A stretch of 64,000 bases of DNA from Halomonas rhizosphaerae. Its GTDB lineage: Bacteria; Pseudomonadota; Gammaproteobacteria; Pseudomonadales; Halomonadaceae. Made by a program: the position numbers and the translations under genes. The notes beneath the pieces were generated by a model. That model saw only the letters and a list, made by a program, of their open reading frames with translations, was not told the DNA's origin and did no database searches. Of this stretch, positions 51,356-59,542 are shown one piece after another. The stretch covers positions 124,001 to 188,000 of the forward strand of contig NZ_JASCQP010000007.1 in assembly GCF_030010555.1 (NCBI RefSeq). The letters run 5' to 3'. The stretch's first letter is position 1. Each line of letters opens with the position of its first letter.

Positions 51356-52741
51356 ATGTCATCCTCTCTCGACAGCTCCGATAACATTGCACTCGAGGGT
51401 GCCCCACTGTCCCGGCACGGGCTGATCAAGTTCCTGGTGCCATCGCTGATCGGCGTGCTGCTGTTCCTGGTGCCCTTCTCGGTGGGCGATACCATCAACA
51501 TCGGCATGGGGTTCGCCGCCGATGGGCTCAAGGCCCTGCTGGGCGGCGCCCTGCCTGCCATTGCCACGGTGGTTCTATGCCTGTCCGTGGTACTGACGCT
51601 GGTGGTCAAGTTCACCCAGCCAGGCTGGGCGCGAGAGGGCATGCTCAGGGAACTGTTCGACGTGGCGCCGCTATGGGTCGCGATGCGGGCGCTGGGTGCG
51701 CTCTTCGCCTTGATGACCTACTTTCAGGCCGGCCCCGAGTTCGTTACCGCCTCCTTCACCGGTGGCGTGATGCTCAACGACCTGGCGCCGGTACTGCTGA
51801 CCTTCTTCTTCTTTGCCGCCATCCTGCTGCCATTCCTGGTCGACTTCGGGTTCATGGAGTTCATCGGCAGCCTGCTACGCACCCCCTTCCGGTGGATCTT
51901 CGGGCTGCCGGGACGCAGTGCCATCGATGCCACCGCCTCCTGGATGGGGTCGGGGACCGTGGGGGTGCTGATCACCACTCAGCAGTACGAGAAGGGCTTC
52001 TATAACTGTCGCGAGGCGGCGGCCATCGCCACCAACTTCTCCATCGTCTCCATTGCCTTCGCGATTCTGGTGACCAGCTTCATCGGCATCAATCACCTCT
52101 TTGTCCCCTTTTACCTGACGGTGGTCGTCGCCGGCCTGGTGGCGGCCGTGATCGTGCCTCGCCTGCCGCCGCTGTCGCGCAAGCCCAATTCCTACTATGA
52201 GCCGGTCGGCTGTCAGCTGCAGGAGGAGCGCACTGGCGACCAGGGGCTGTTGCGCTATAGCCTGGGCATGGCCGTGGCCCGCGCGGAGAAGGCCCCCGGC
52301 CCTCGGCAACTGGTGCGCATCGCCCTGTTCAACGTCGCCGATATCTTCTTTGGCCTGCTGCCGCTGGTCATCGCCATCGGCACCGTGGCGCTGATCCTGG
52401 CCGAGTTCACGCCGCTGTTCACCTGGGTGTCGATGCCCATGGTGCCAGTACTGGAGTGGATGGGCCTGCCGGAGGCCGAGGCCGCGGCCCCTGCCACCCT
52501 GGTGGGCTTCGCCGACATGTTCCTGCCGGCGGTGCTGGGCAGCAACATCGAAAGCGAGCTGACGCGCTTCGTGATCGCCTGCCTGTCGCTGACCCAGCTG
52601 GTCTATATGTCGGAGATCGGCGCGCTTCTGCTGAAGTCCAAGATCCCGCTGAAGCTCTGGGAGCTACTGGCGATCTTCCTGATCCGCACCGCCATCACCC
52701 TGCCGATCATCGTCGTCATGGCCCACTGGCTGGTGGGATGA
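51356..52741 (+). CDS. YjiH family membrane protein (nucleoside-recognition/Gate domain), putative transporter
   Basis: A 461-residue membrane protein with about 10-11 helices and YjiH-type features: IDATASWMGSGTVGVLITTQQYEKGFYNCREAAAIATNFSIVS in the middle and ADMFLPAVLGSNIESELTRFVIACLSLTQLVYMSEIGALLL near the end. The two Gate-like segments are related to concentrative nucleoside and spore-maturation proteins. The family has no established substrate. Position between guanidinobutyrase and 2-ketoarginine decarboxylase, under the same sigma54 promoter, suggests uptake of arginine, 2-ketoarginine or a guanidino acid. GAGGT precedes the ATG. Confidence 0.8.
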   Translation: MSSSLDSSDNIALEGAPLSRHGLIKFLVPSLIGVLLFLVPFSVGDTINIGMGFAADGLKALLGGALPAIATVVLCLSVVLTLVVKFTQPGWAREGMLRELFDVAPLWVAMRALGALFALMTYFQAGPEFVTASFTGGVMLNDLAPVLLTFFFFAAILLPFLVDFGFMEFIGSLLRTPFRWIFGLPGRSAIDATASWMGSGTVGVLITTQQYEKGFYNCREAAAIATNFSIVSIAFAILVTSFIGINHLFVPFYLTVVVAGLVAAVIVPRLPPLSRKPNSYYEPVGCQLQEERTGDQGLLRYSLGMAVARAEKAPGPRQLVRIALFNVADIFFGLLPLVIAIGTVALILAEFTPLFTWVSMPMVPVLEWMGLPEAEAAAPATLVGFADMFLPAVLGSNIESELTRFVIACLSLTQLVYMSEIGALLLKSKIPLKLWELLAIFLIRTAITLPIIVVMAHWLVG

Positions 52742-52752
52742 GGGGCCTCCAA

Positions 52753-54372
52753 ATGACCTGTGCAGAACTGCTCATTCAACTGCTGCGAGACACCTATGGC
52801 GTGGACACCGTCTTCGGTATCCCCGGCGTCCACACTGTCGAACTCTATCGCGGGCTGGACGGGGGCGCAGCAGCCAACGGCATCCGGCATGTCACCCCGC
52901 GCCACGAACAGGGCGCGGGCTTCATGGCCGATGGCTATGCCAGGGCCACTGGCCGGCCGGGAGTGTGCTTCATCATCACCGGCCCCGGCATGACCAACAT
53001 CGCCACGGCCATGGGCCAGGCGTTGGCCGACTCCGTCCCGATGCTGGTGATCTCCAGCGTCAACCGCCGCGATACGCTGGGGCGCGGTCAGGGACGCCTG
53101 CACGAACTGCCCGGTCAGCAGCAGCTGATGGCTGGCCTATCCCGCTTCAGTCATACCCTGCTCGACCCCGACGGCTTGCCCGAGGCACTGGCCAGGGCCT
53201 TTGCGGTGTTCGAGGGGGGGCGGCCGGGGCCGGTGCATATCGAGATCCCCATCGACCTCTTCGATGCGACGGTTGACGAGCCAGGAAGTCGGCGGCACCC
53301 GTCACTGGCCAGTGCCTCCCCGGACCCCGAGGCCCTGGAGAGGGCCGGTGACTGGCTGGCAGCGGCGAGGCGCCCGCTGGTGCTGCTGGGTGGCGGCTGC
53401 GTCAAGGAGCCGGAGGCGGCAAGGGCGCTGGTAGAAGCCCTGGATGCCCCGACGGTCACCACGATCAATGCCAAGGGGCTGCTGGGCATCGACCATCCAC
53501 TGGATCTGGGCGCCAATGCCTCCCTGCCAGCCGTGCGTGAACTGGCAAGAGAGGCCGACGTGGTGCTCGCCATCGGCACGGAGCTGGGCGAGACCGATTA
53601 CGATGTTGTCTTCGACGGCGGCTTCTCCCTTTCCGGGCGGCTGATCCGTGTGGATATCGACCCCGAGCAGCTGGCCAGAAACCAGGCGGCGGAACTGGCC
53701 ATGGTGGCGGATGCCGGACCCACCCTTAAGGCCCTGGCCAGGCGTTTTGGCGAGACTCCCCGCCAGCGAGACGGCGTGGAAAGGGCTCGGGCTGCTCGGG
53801 AGGCACTGGGACTGGCGCAGGACCCGGCCTTCGCGCCCTATGTGCCGCTGTTCGACACCCTCCGTGACACCCTGCCGGAGGCCATCCTGGTCGGTGACTC
53901 CTGTGCCACCACCTACGCCGCCAACCACCTGGTGGCACAGCCGGCGCCACGGCGTTTCTTCAACGCCTCGACCGGCTACGGCACCCTCGGATACGGCCTG
54001 CCTGCCGCCATGGGAGCGAGTCTTGGGCAGCCCGAGTTGCCGGTCGTAGCGCTGGTCGGTGACGGCGGCATCATGTTCACGCTGACCGAGCTGGCCTGTG
54101 CGGTGGAAGAGGGGCTGCCGGTGGTAGTGCTGCTGTGGCACAACCAGGGCTATGAAGAGATCCGCCGCTACATGGATAGCGCGGATGTCCCGCGGTTGGG
54201 GGTGGATATCCAGTCGCCGGACTTTCAGATGCTGGCCGCCGGATTCGGTTGCGCCGCTCGTCGCGTTGGTGATGCGGAGGCGCTGGCCGAGGCAATCCGT
54301 GGTCGACCCCAGCAAGGGCCGTTGCTGATCGAGATCGATGCGGACGCCTGGAATGCCTCGCTGCAGGAATAG
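52753..54372 (+). CDS. aruI: Thiamine pyrophosphate enzyme, probable 2-ketoarginine decarboxylase (AruI)
   Basis: A 539-residue TPP enzyme of the acetolactate-synthase fold. The N-terminal domain reads YGVDTVFGIPGVHTVELYRGL and HVTPRHEQGAGFMADGYARATGRPGVCFIITGPGMTNIATAMGQA, including the catalytic Glu. The TPP-binding domain contains GYGTLGYGLPAAMGA and GDGGIMFTLTELACAVEEGLPVVVLLWHNQGYEEI. GIPGVHTVELYRGL and the RHEQGAGFMADGYAR context match Pseudomonas AruI, which decarboxylates 5-guanidino-2-oxopentanoate to 4-guanidinobutyraldehyde. An ATG 15 bases earlier overlaps the transporter stop; the later one, with GAGGGG before it, matches the family start. Other 2-oxoacid decarboxylase roles remain possible. 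Confidence 0.82.
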   Translation: MTCAELLIQLLRDTYGVDTVFGIPGVHTVELYRGLDGGAAANGIRHVTPRHEQGAGFMADGYARATGRPGVCFIITGPGMTNIATAMGQALADSVPMLVISSVNRRDTLGRGQGRLHELPGQQQLMAGLSRFSHTLLDPDGLPEALARAFAVFEGGRPGPVHIEIPIDLFDATVDEPGSRRHPSLASASPDPEALERAGDWLAAARRPLVLLGGGCVKEPEAARALVEALDAPTVTTINAKGLLGIDHPLDLGANASLPAVRELAREADVVLAIGTELGETDYDVVFDGGFSLSGRLIRVDIDPEQLARNQAAELAMVADAGPTLKALARRFGETPRQRDGVERARAAREALGLAQDPAFAPYVPLFDTLRDTLPEAILVGDSCATTYAANHLVAQPAPRRFFNASTGYGTLGYGLPAAMGASLGQPELPVVALVGDGGIMFTLTELACAVEEGLPVVVLLWHNQGYEEIRRYMDSADVPRLGVDIQSPDFQMLAAGFGCAARRVGDAEALAEAIRGRPQQGPLLIEIDADAWNASLQE

Positions 54373-54412
54373 CGTCCCACCGTCCAAGAACCCCACTGCG
54401 AGAGAGTCACCC

Positions 54413-55873
54413 GTGCAACAGCTGACACGACAATTTATCGACAACCGCTGGGTCGAGAGTGCCGGCCAGCGCCGTCTGCCCGTCACCGACCCTTACCGCC
54501 AGGAGACAATCGCCGAGGTCACCGCCGGCGATCCCACCGACGTGGACGCCGCAGTGGCCGCTGCCCGCGGCGCGCTGCCGGCCTGGCAGGCGCTGGACGG
54601 GAGGCGTCGTGGCGCTTTTCTCCAGGCCTTCGCTGATGCCCTGGTGGCGCGCCGGGACGCGCTGATGCGGCTGTCCGCCCGCAACAATGGCAAGGCCCTG
54701 GCCGAGGCGGGCATCGACCTGGACGATGCCATCGCCTGTTACCGCTACTATGCCGGACAGGCTGCCGAACTGGAGCTGCGGCAGGGGCGCATCGTCGAAC
54801 ATGGCCTTGACGGCATCCGGGCCCAGACCTACGAAGACCCCATCGGGGTGGTGGGCCTGATCACCCCCTGGAATTTTCCGCTGGTGACCAGCGCCTGGAA
54901 GATTGCGCCGGCCCTGGCGGCGGGATGCACGATCGTCTTCAAGCCCTCCGAGGTCACACCGCTGCCCGAGCAGGCGCTGGCCGAGATCGCCGAGGCCGTT
55001 GGCTTGCCCGACGGGGTGCTCAACCTGGTGCACGGCGACGGCGAAGGCATCGGGGCGCCTTTGACCACCCACCCCGGCGTCGACAAGTTCTCCTTCACTG
55101 GCAGCAATGCGGTGGGAGAGATGGTGATGCGTGCGGCAGCCGAGGGCGTCCGTAACGTCTCCCTGGAGCTGGGCGGCAAGTCCCCCATCCTGGTGCTGGA
55201 TGATGCCGAGGTCGAGCAGGCTGCCGACTGGGTGATGGCGGGCATCTACTTCAACTCCGGTCAGATCTGCTCCGCCACCTCTCGCCTGATCGTCCATGAC
55301 GCCCTCGCCGAGTCGCTCTATGCGGCCCTGGGTAAGCGCATCGACGCCATTCGCCTGGGGGACCCCCTGGCCGACGACACGGACATGGGGCCGATGAGCA
55401 GTGCTCGCCAGCGGGAAGCCGTCGAGTGCTACCTGGCGATGGCCCGAGAGGAGGGGCTGGTTGCCGTGCGTGATGGTCGCCATCGCCAGCTGCCCGAGCG
55501 CGGCGAGTTCGTCGCGCCGACGCTCTATCGTGATGTTCCGGTCGAGAGCCGCCTGTGGCAGGAGGAGATCTTCGGGCCGGTACTCTGTGGTCGAAGCGTC
55601 GCCAGCGATGAAGAGGCCGTCGAGCTCGCCAACGCCAGCCCGTTCGGCCTGGCGGCCACGGTGGTCGCCGGTGATGTCGAGCGCGCCAGGCAGGTTGGCC
55701 TGCGGCTGCGGGCGGGCACCATATGGGTCAACAGCGAGCAGCTGGTGATGCCGGAAGCCAGTTGGGGCGGCTTCGGGATCAGCGGCATCGGCCGCGAGCT
55801 GGGGCCCTGGGGGCTGGCGGAGTACCTCCAGGTGAAGCACCTCATCGGGCCCGAGGGAGGCACGCACGCTTGA
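54413..55873 (+). CDS. Aldehyde dehydrogenase, probable 4-guanidinobutyraldehyde dehydrogenase
   Basis: A 486-residue betaine-aldehyde-type NAD(P)+ dehydrogenase. PWNFPLVTSAWKIAPALAAGCTIVFKPSEVTP binds the cofactor, VSLELGGKSPILVLDDA contains the general-base Glu, and catalytic Cys286 is in FNSGQICSATSRLIV. In context it should oxidise the product of the decarboxylase to 4-guanidinobutyrate for GbuA. The GTG start gives MQQLTRQFIDNRWVES, the normal family N-terminus, 40 bases after the aruI stop; its ribosome binding site is weak. Upstream ATG codons overlap aruI and add a non-homologous stretch. Confidence 0.87.
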   Translation: MQQLTRQFIDNRWVESAGQRRLPVTDPYRQETIAEVTAGDPTDVDAAVAAARGALPAWQALDGRRRGAFLQAFADALVARRDALMRLSARNNGKALAEAGIDLDDAIACYRYYAGQAAELELRQGRIVEHGLDGIRAQTYEDPIGVVGLITPWNFPLVTSAWKIAPALAAGCTIVFKPSEVTPLPEQALAEIAEAVGLPDGVLNLVHGDGEGIGAPLTTHPGVDKFSFTGSNAVGEMVMRAAAEGVRNVSLELGGKSPILVLDDAEVEQAADWVMAGIYFNSGQICSATSRLIVHDALAESLYAALGKRIDAIRLGDPLADDTDMGPMSSARQREAVECYLAMAREEGLVAVRDGRHRQLPERGEFVAPTLYRDVPVESRLWQEEIFGPVLCGRSVASDEEAVELANASPFGLAATVVAGDVERARQVGLRLRAGTIWVNSEQLVMPEASWGGFGISGIGRELGPWGLAEYLQVKHLIGPEGGTHA

Positions 55874-56269
55874 CCATGCTCCTCTGGGGGCCGCCGAGCG
55901 TCGCGCAGCGGCGCCCATGGCTGCTCTGTCCGACCTTAAGGCACTGCTGAAGCGAGAGGGCTCAGCGGGTATGAGGCCGGAGCCCTGCTTGCCTCACGAT
56001 CGAATACGAAGAGCGCTCTAGAATTACTGCCCCTTCGTAACCGGGGGATCGATTGACCCTAATCCTGCAACTGCCGGATCCGGGGTAATCGACCCTCCGG
56101 GATCATGCACCTTCTCAACCCGGGGCGACTCACTTGGCCAGGGCGGGGGTATCCGATGGACGCGGAACTATACTGTTCCTGTTCGCCGCGTGCTGGGGCC
56201 TGCGCCCAAGAGTCGGGTAAGCGGTGGGCGCCTTGTCGGGAGGCATCACCCGGGACGTCGGGAGGTGAC
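55874..56269. other. 396-base gap before the ATP-grasp gene
   Basis: No gene is supported. An inverted repeat, TCGATTGACCC near 56050 and GGGTAATCGA near 56082, with about 25 bases between, may be an operator or the stem of a leader. TATACT near 56172 could be a -10 box. The open frame running into the ATP-grasp gene from 56105 lacks resemblance to the family before 56270. Confidence 0.35.
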
Positions 56270-57295
56270 ATGTCGGATATCCAGGTGGCCGTGCTGCTGG
56301 GCGATCCCCGTCTTCCTTATGCCTATGCCGTCGGTGGCGGCTTCGGCGAGGAGGAACTGGCCGCGGTCGAGCATCTACGCGATGCCCTCGCGCGACTCCG
56401 GGGGTACCGTTTCACCTACCTCGACGACCACGAGACCTGGATTGACGATCTGCGGGCCGTTTCCCCTGACCTGGCACTCAACCTCTGCGATACGGGCTTC
56501 CGCAACGACTGGGAGCTGGAGCGCGACGTACCTGCGCTCCTGGAGATCCTGGGGATTCCCTATACCGGCGCCGACCCCATGGGCATCAGTCTCACCACCG
56601 ACAAGGCCCTGGTGCGAGCCCTGGCAGCGGGGCAGGGCATTCCCGTCCCCAACGAGACCTACGTGGACCTGAGCGCGGCCCCGCTGGTCTTGCCGGCCAT
56701 CTACCCTTGCCTGATAAAGCCAAACAGCAGCGGTGGCAGCTTCGGCATCACTCGAGACTGCGTGGTGCGGGATGTCAGGGAAGCAGAGGCCTACCTGCGC
56801 TGGCTAGCGGAGCAGCCCGGTGTCGTCGATGCGCTGATCCAGGACTTCCTCACCGGCCCGGAGTATACCGTGGGGCTGGTAGGCAACAGTGCGAGCGGTT
56901 TCACGGTGCTGCCGCCGCTGGAGATCGACTACTCGGCGCTGGATCCCGGTCTGCCACCCATTCTGACTTACGGCTCCAAGGCCGATCCCGACTCGCCGTA
57001 CTGGGAGAAGCTCAGTTTCCGCCGGGCCGAGATCGATGACGTCATCTGGAGTCAGCTTGTTGACCATTCGGTCAAATTATTCCGCCGCTTGGGGCTGCGC
57101 GACTATGCGCGTATCGACTTCCGCGAGGGCGAGGATGGCCAGCCGCGATTGCTGGACGTCAACACCAACCCGACCTGGTACTGGGACGGAAAGCTGGCGC
57201 TGATGGCCAAGTGGGCGGGCTATTCCTACCATGAGCTGCTTCAGCTGATCCTCGAGGCGGCGATTACCCGCCATGGCCTTCGCCGTCCTGCCTGA
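56270..57295 (+). CDS. ATP-grasp ligase of the D-alanine-D-alanine ligase type, substrate unknown
   Basis: A 341-residue ATP-grasp protein. LALNLCDTGFRND and LEILGIPYTGADPMGISLTTDKALVRALAAGQGIPVPNE correspond to the Ddl N-terminal and central domains. CLIKPNSSGGSFGI is the nucleotide-binding lysine strand, and RIDFREGEDGQPRLLDVNTNPTWYWDGKL carries the metal-binding acid and Asn. True Ddl proteins have EVNTxPGMT in that place, so a different carboxylate-amine ligation is likely. GGGAGGTGAC before the ATG fixes the start. It is convergent with a CocE/NonD hydrolase gene, 6 bases apart; no cell-wall genes are nearby, which argues against a housekeeping role. Confidence 0.75.
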   Translation: MSDIQVAVLLGDPRLPYAYAVGGGFGEEELAAVEHLRDALARLRGYRFTYLDDHETWIDDLRAVSPDLALNLCDTGFRNDWELERDVPALLEILGIPYTGADPMGISLTTDKALVRALAAGQGIPVPNETYVDLSAAPLVLPAIYPCLIKPNSSGGSFGITRDCVVRDVREAEAYLRWLAEQPGVVDALIQDFLTGPEYTVGLVGNSASGFTVLPPLEIDYSALDPGLPPILTYGSKADPDSPYWEKLSFRRAEIDDVIWSQLVDHSVKLFRRLGLRDYARIDFREGEDGQPRLLDVNTNPTWYWDGKLALMAKWAGYSYHELLQLILEAAITRHGLRRPA

Positions 57296-57301
57296 GTCAG
57301 G

Positions 57302-59335
57302 TCACAGCAACCGGCGCACGATCTCCTCGTCCCAGTCCCGGCGCGCGAAGAGCGCGTCGCCCTCGTAGGCCTTCAGCACGCCGCGGATCCGGAAGCTCCG
57401 TGAGGTGGCGGTCAGGCTGGTGCGGCATTCCAGACGGGTGGACCAGGTGCCTCGCTGGTGGGTGGTGGTCTGCTCGACCGTCACTTCGGCCGTTTCAGGG
57501 TCGTAGTCGTGGATACGGTAGGTCTTGGCGAGGGTATAGCCGACCGTCAGGTCGATGTCTTCGATCCGCGCCAGCGCGGCATCGCCGAAGTCGCCGCCGG
57601 TGGTGGCGATCCGGTAGGTCGACATGCCGGTGGTCAGGTCGCGTTCCACCCGGCGCTGGAAGGGGGCCACCTTGAGGGTGGTCATCTCCGGCATGGGCCC
57701 GCGTTCCGGGGGATCGAAGGGCCGCAGGTCGGTGTCCTCGGGACGGGGCGGTCGTTCCGGCAGTGTCAGCTGGCTGATCCCGGTATGCAGCGTCAGGTTG
57801 ACCGGTGCCGGTGCCGGCCAGATCACCGGCCAGTAGCTGGTCGAGATCGCCAGCCGGATGGTGTGGCCGGGCGCGAAGGCATAGGCGATGTCGTTGAGCT
57901 TCACCTCCACGCGATAGCAATGCCCCGGCTCCAGGGGGGTGGGATCCTCGCAACTGTCGCGTTGGGTGAGGTTGAGCAGGCCGTAGCTCACCCGCGCCGA
58001 GGCGCCGTCCGGGGCGACGTCATTGAGGCGCACGATGACGTAGGCCACCGGCCGGTCCACCGACAGCTTGAGCGAGACGTAGGGGGCACCGAGGATCTCG
58101 AGGCGCTGGTCAAGGGGATCCGAGTCGAAGACCAGGGACTTGCCGTCGTCTTCCCGCTGGTCGATGGGCGCCTCGCCCTCAGACCCGAAGCCGTACCAGT
58201 CGCCGGCCCCCAGGCCGGTGGTCTGGGGCGAGGCGATGCGCATGCGGTCCTCGCCATCGGCCTTCTCGCCCAGCGACAGCACGTTCAGGTGCAGCGTTTT
58301 CGGCTGGATTTTCGGCGAGGGCCAATGCGTCTCCGCCACCCAGCGGCCCGGACGCTCGGCATACATCGGGGCGGGCGGGACGTATTCCTCCATCCAGACT
58401 CGCAGCAGGGGCTCGTCCATGATCCCGGTGTTAAGGCCCTTCAGCCAGTGGTCCCACCAGCGCAGGGCCTCCTGGAAGAAGCCGATCGCCGGGCCGGGCA
58501 GGGCGGCGTGGGGGAAGGCATGTGACCAGGGGCCGATCAGTCCCTTGCACGGCGCCTTCAGCCCGGCCAGCAGACGGGGAATGGCGTTGACGTAGCCATC
58601 GGCCCAGCCCCCCACCGCGTACACCGGGCAGGTCACCGCGTCGAAGTCCTCGCAGACCGAGCCGTGCCGCCAATAGGCGTCCCGGTGGGGATGGCGCATC
58701 CACACCAGGGGGTAGAAGGGCACCTGCTCGATGCGATGTTTCCACTGGGTGCGCCATTGTGCTCCGACGATGTCGGGATCCGGCGGGGTCGTGGCACACG
58801 AGAGCAGCACGGACCCCCAGCCGAGGTTCTCGTTGAGCAGACAGCCGCCCTGGTAGTGGACATCGTCGCTGTAGCGGTCGTCGGTGGAACACATGGTGAT
58901 GATGGCCTTGAGCGGGGCCGGCCGCAGGGCCGCCACCTGCAGCGCGTTGAAGCCGCCCCAGGAGATGCCCATCATGCCGACTCGTCCGTTGCACCAGGGC
59001 TGGCCGGCCAACCAGTCGATGGCCTCCACGGCGTCGTCGAGTTCCTGCGGGAGGTACTCGTCCAGCATCAGGCCGTCCGAGTCGCCGCTGCCGCGCAGGT
59101 CCAGGCGCACGCAGGCATAGCCATGCCCGGCGAAATAGCGGTGCAACGGCTCGTCGCGCAGGCGGGTGAAGTCACGCTTGCGGTAGGGCATGTACTCCAG
59201 GATGGCCGGCACCGGCTCGGATTCCGCGTCGGTGGGCCGCCAGATCCGGGCCGCCAGTCGCGTCCCGTCAGCCATCGGGATCCAGACATTCTCGATGACG
59301 CGGACCTCACGGGGAAAATCCTCGACGATCTTCAT
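57302..59335 (-). CDS. CocE/NonD family alpha/beta hydrolase (copy 1)
   Basis: A 677-residue X-Pro dipeptidyl-peptidase-type acyl hydrolase. The N-terminal alpha/beta domain has MPYRKRD, VRLDLRGSGDSDG and nucleophile Ser125 in GMMGISWGGFNALQ. The acid and His lie around AVGGWADGYVNA and GPWSHAFPH. A C-terminal jelly-roll PepX_C domain starts near residue 320. No signal peptide is present. Relatives hydrolyse cocaine, acyl-cephalosporins, or X-Pro peptides, so the substrate is open. The start is preceded by AGAGGGAA. A second copy is divergently transcribed 207 bases away; they differ in detail but align throughout. Confidence 0.85.
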   Translation of the reverse strand: MKIVEDFPREVRVIENVWIPMADGTRLAARIWRPTDAESEPVPAILEYMPYRKRDFTRLRDEPLHRYFAGHGYACVRLDLRGSGDSDGLMLDEYLPQELDDAVEAIDWLAGQPWCNGRVGMMGISWGGFNALQVAALRPAPLKAIITMCSTDDRYSDDVHYQGGCLLNENLGWGSVLLSCATTPPDPDIVGAQWRTQWKHRIEQVPFYPLVWMRHPHRDAYWRHGSVCEDFDAVTCPVYAVGGWADGYVNAIPRLLAGLKAPCKGLIGPWSHAFPHAALPGPAIGFFQEALRWWDHWLKGLNTGIMDEPLLRVWMEEYVPPAPMYAERPGRWVAETHWPSPKIQPKTLHLNVLSLGEKADGEDRMRIASPQTTGLGAGDWYGFGSEGEAPIDQREDDGKSLVFDSDPLDQRLEILGAPYVSLKLSVDRPVAYVIVRLNDVAPDGASARVSYGLLNLTQRDSCEDPTPLEPGHCYRVEVKLNDIAYAFAPGHTIRLAISTSYWPVIWPAPAPVNLTLHTGISQLTLPERPPRPEDTDLRPFDPPERGPMPEMTTLKVAPFQRRVERDLTTGMSTYRIATTGGDFGDAALARIEDIDLTVGYTLAKTYRIHDYDPETAEVTVEQTTTHQRGTWSTRLECRTSLTATSRSFRIRGVLKAYEGDALFARRDWDEEIVRRLL

Positions 59336-59372
59336 GGCGCTTCCCTCTGGGCGCACCGTCAGCGATGGTGCT

Positions 59373-59482
59373 TGCTGAAGCATATACGACGACGGCAAAC
59401 CCGGCGTCCGGTCGTGTTGCGCCGCCGACCGGATCAGGGGGCGCGACGCGCCTCATGGCGGTGAGGGTATATGCTGAAGCAT
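59373..59482. promoter_or_regulatory. Paired operator-like elements between the two CocE/NonD genes
   Basis: TGCTGAAGCATATAC at 59373-59387 and GTATATGCTGAAGCAT at 59467-59482 are near mirror images. Both contain the palindrome TGCTGAAGCA and, on their inner sides, GCATATAC or GTATATGC. One copy lies about 40 bases before each of the two divergent start regions (38 before copy 1, 61 before copy 2). A common regulator is likely; none is encoded in the cluster. Confidence 0.6.
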
Positions 59483-59542
59483 GTCGGTGAGGGCCAGGCC
59501 GGTGTCGGGGTCGCGATGCGGGATGTTGGGGGAGAAGCGGGG

